The notes under the pieces were generated by a model. The model was not told where the DNA came from and did no database searches. It saw only the letters and a program-made list of their open reading frames with translations. Shown piece by piece: positions 61,909 through 64,000 of a stretch of DNA of 64,000 bases. A program made the translations under genes and the position numbers. The stretch is from Strigops habroptila. Taxonomy: Eukaryota > Chordata > Aves > Psittaciformes > Psittacidae. The DNA is taken from NCBI RefSeq assembly GCF_004027225.2, contig NC_044279.2, positions 52,848,744 through 52,912,743 of the forward strand. Direction: 5' to 3'. The stretch's first letter is position 1. Each line of letters starts with the position of its first letter.

Positions 61909-64000
61909 GGTTGTGCTCTCAGGAGTGGTTATAAGCCCAAACAGCTCAGTTGGAGAGGGGGAGCTTGCAGTAAGAAGTGAATCAGAAATACGGCAGTCGA
62001 GTCACTGCTCACTGAGGTGGGAATTTCTTTTGAAAGCCTTCTGAAAAGTTCTCTGCATACCCTGTTCAGAGAACATTGGGGAAGGGTGGATTTTGCTGAG
62101 CAATGATTTTAAAAGTCACTTTCTTCCCTGGCCTTGGGTCGAGTTATGTTCAGGCTGATCTCTGTGCAGATACGCTGTCACTTGTACCCCTGTGTATGAT
62201 GTACTTTTTTCACTCTCTCCTCTTTCTCAGTGGTACCTGGACACATATCATCACATAGACAAGACTAGTGGGTAGGGATGCAGAATAATAGTTTTAGGAG
62301 ATTTGGTGTGGTTTCCCCTGTGGTGTTTTGTTTTCGCAGCCTATTGGAATCACTACTAGGTGGCTTTTCAAAGGCAGCTCAGAGCTACTGCCTTCATGCT
62401 GTCCTGTCTAATCTTCATTCTGGGTCATTGTTCTACAAGATGCAGATCTTTGATGTCTACTTTTGATGTGGCTTTTACATCTGTGGCTGTGTGATGCTCA
62501 TGTGATTAGCAGCGTAGTGTGTCCTATTTCCCTGGAAGCAGCAAGTCACCTCTGAGATTGCACTGCAAGGAGTTAAAGGAATTTGTATCATCAGGTCACT
62601 TCTGGCAAGAGAAGTAGATCAGGGTGTGCCCCTTTCATGGCTCTGAATGGGATATGGGTTAATTCAATTTCCTTTGCTTTGGTATCCCAGTTGAGAGCTA
62701 GGGCGTGAATGCTGGAGTCCAGAAATCTACTTTATCACTGTGCCACAACATTTTTTAGGGTCAAATAATCCTGATTCAGGCAGTTATGAACTGGGACCTG
62801 TGGGGTCTGTTCTTAACGAACAACAGTAAATTCTAGTTGTCCTTAGTTGAGGGAGATTGGCTGGGATCCCTTGCCATTGAGACTGGTGCTTATTCTGCCA
62901 TCTAAGCTACAGTCTGTCAGCTAAGGATTGGCTGTCCTACCTTACATCATTTTCCACCTCCCTATTTTGCTTCTATTAGCGAGTGAATAGTAATACAATT
63001 TCCCTAGTTTATTTAATTGATTATTTGGCTTGATAATACTCTGTTATCAGAATTTCGGAAGAAAAGCTTTAAATATTGAAGTCTGCAGGTTGACCTTTAA
63101 GTCTTTGTTCTTTAGAATGAATTCGCACTTTCTTGCTGATGGCTTTAATTCAGTGGTGCATCTTAATGGAAAATTGATTTTTTTTTCTCCCTAAAGATCA
63201 CATTTACATTAACAAAGTGGAAAATTATATTTTAAGAAAAGATTTGCTAACAGAATGAAAACAGTGTCTTTGTATGCCCTGAGTTTCAGGATTTTAAATA
63301 GTTTTCATTAAGGAAAGGCGCATGATATCGCTGTGTCTTTTTCTCTCATTAACCTCTGCTCTTTTGCAAGGAAGTAGAAGAGGATTACTAGACATTATCT
63401 ATTTTTATTTTATAGAAGACCAACGTAATGAGGTGCCATCTCCATCCTTAGTTTTAAAAAGTAGTAGGGCTGAATGGCTTATCTTCTGTTTGTTCTCTAA
63501 ACCCAAACAAAACCCAGAAACCAACAAACAAAAAGCCTTCACTATCCTTCTCTTTTCTTGTTGGATTAGGATGTGTAGTGTAAATCTTACAAAGCCTGAA
63601 GCAAGACTGCCAAAATGCTATTCTGATGGAAGAGCATCATTATAAAATCAATACCACTAAGGGTGCCATTAACTTGAAAAGAAGAATGAAATATATTTCT
63701 ATCTAATCTGAACAGCAGGGGTCAGATCTTGTTTTTCATGCTAAATTCGGTTAGGCAAGACTGGAATAAAATTGTGGTGGCCATAGCAGTAGCAGAAAGC
63801 TTGTGCAAAATTTGGGACAAAGCCATTCCTTTTATCTGGAGTCATTCAGTGCAAACTGGAACAGCTTTGCTCTTCTTTCTCTCCTTACCCTCCTACCTTT
63901 TCTTTAGCCTACATCAAACAGCTATGGACCATCAAGTGGATATTCTGGGGATGGAGAAACATCAAGCTCAGCCCTCTTTCTTCTTACAGTGAAGCTGTGA

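Larger units (their letters stand above)
44471..64000. other. Gene-poor right flank
   Basis: No supported exon. Overlapping minus-strand open frames at 44471-45043 (190 codons) and 44824-45351 (175 codons) show no family resemblance. Minus-strand frames at 56867-57259 and 61336-61596 are likewise unidentified. The rest is AT-rich sequence with relic repeats listed separately. Confidence 0.5.

Noticed and set aside
1-64000. tRNA, rRNA, CRISPR arrays, bacterial operons or phage modules
   Set aside because: I looked for cloverleaf B-box motifs, regularly spaced repeats and dense co-directional genes and saw none. The sequence is clearly vertebrate nuclear DNA.

Overview
The window reads as vertebrate nuclear DNA from a bird. 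CR1 LINE 3' ends recur with the avian tail (ATTCTATGATTCTA-type) in both orientations. A solo LTR of the avian ERVL type (starting TGTCCTGGTTTCAGCTGGGA) has an exact 5-bp target-site duplication. Genes are sparse, introns follow GT-AG, and the two intact genes start in CpG-island-like blocks. The LTR type is common in neoavian birds, but the order cannot be fixed from the sequence. Nothing looks bacterial or plasmid-like.

Layout: (1) 1-26.5 kb is mostly gene-free, AT-leaning sequence with several CR1 fragments. At about 7.4-7.9 kb (minus strand) it holds a decayed C2H2 zinc-finger exon, broken by frameshifts and stop codons. (2) 26.5-28.5 kb holds an intact nine-finger C2H2 gene on the minus strand. 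Its coding exon begins just after a splice acceptor at 27505-27510, and a strong CpG island lies upstream. (3) 28.5-37 kb is spacer with one CR1 and the solo ERVL LTR at 32865-33357. (4) 37.1-42.6 kb holds a second C2H2 gene on the plus strand. It has a CpG island, then four coding exons that join in phase: an N-terminal exon, a five-finger exon, a linker exon, and a last exon with a predicted coiled coil and a Ser/Pro/Leu-rich tail. The spliced product is 380 residues. (5) 42.6-64 kb is gene-poor. It contains low-complexity tracts, an old antisense LINE reverse-transcriptase relic (about 49.1-49.7 kb), CR1 relics near 58.8-59.3 kb, a perfect 36-bp palindrome at 50.8 kb, and a few weak open frames that I do not accept as genes.

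The two intact zinc-finger genes are divergent (head to head), with their CpG islands about 9 kb apart. With the pseudogene they suggest a small zinc-finger neighbourhood. Both products are probably nuclear sequence-specific DNA-binding proteins. Neither shows a KRAB, SCAN or BTB domain in the visible sequence. I found no tRNA, rRNA, CRISPR or bacterial-type system. The most unusual items are the multi-exon finger protein with its unfamiliar C-terminal module, a possible frame-breaking cassette exon inside that gene, and a minimal upstream ORF overlapping the start codon of the nine-finger gene.
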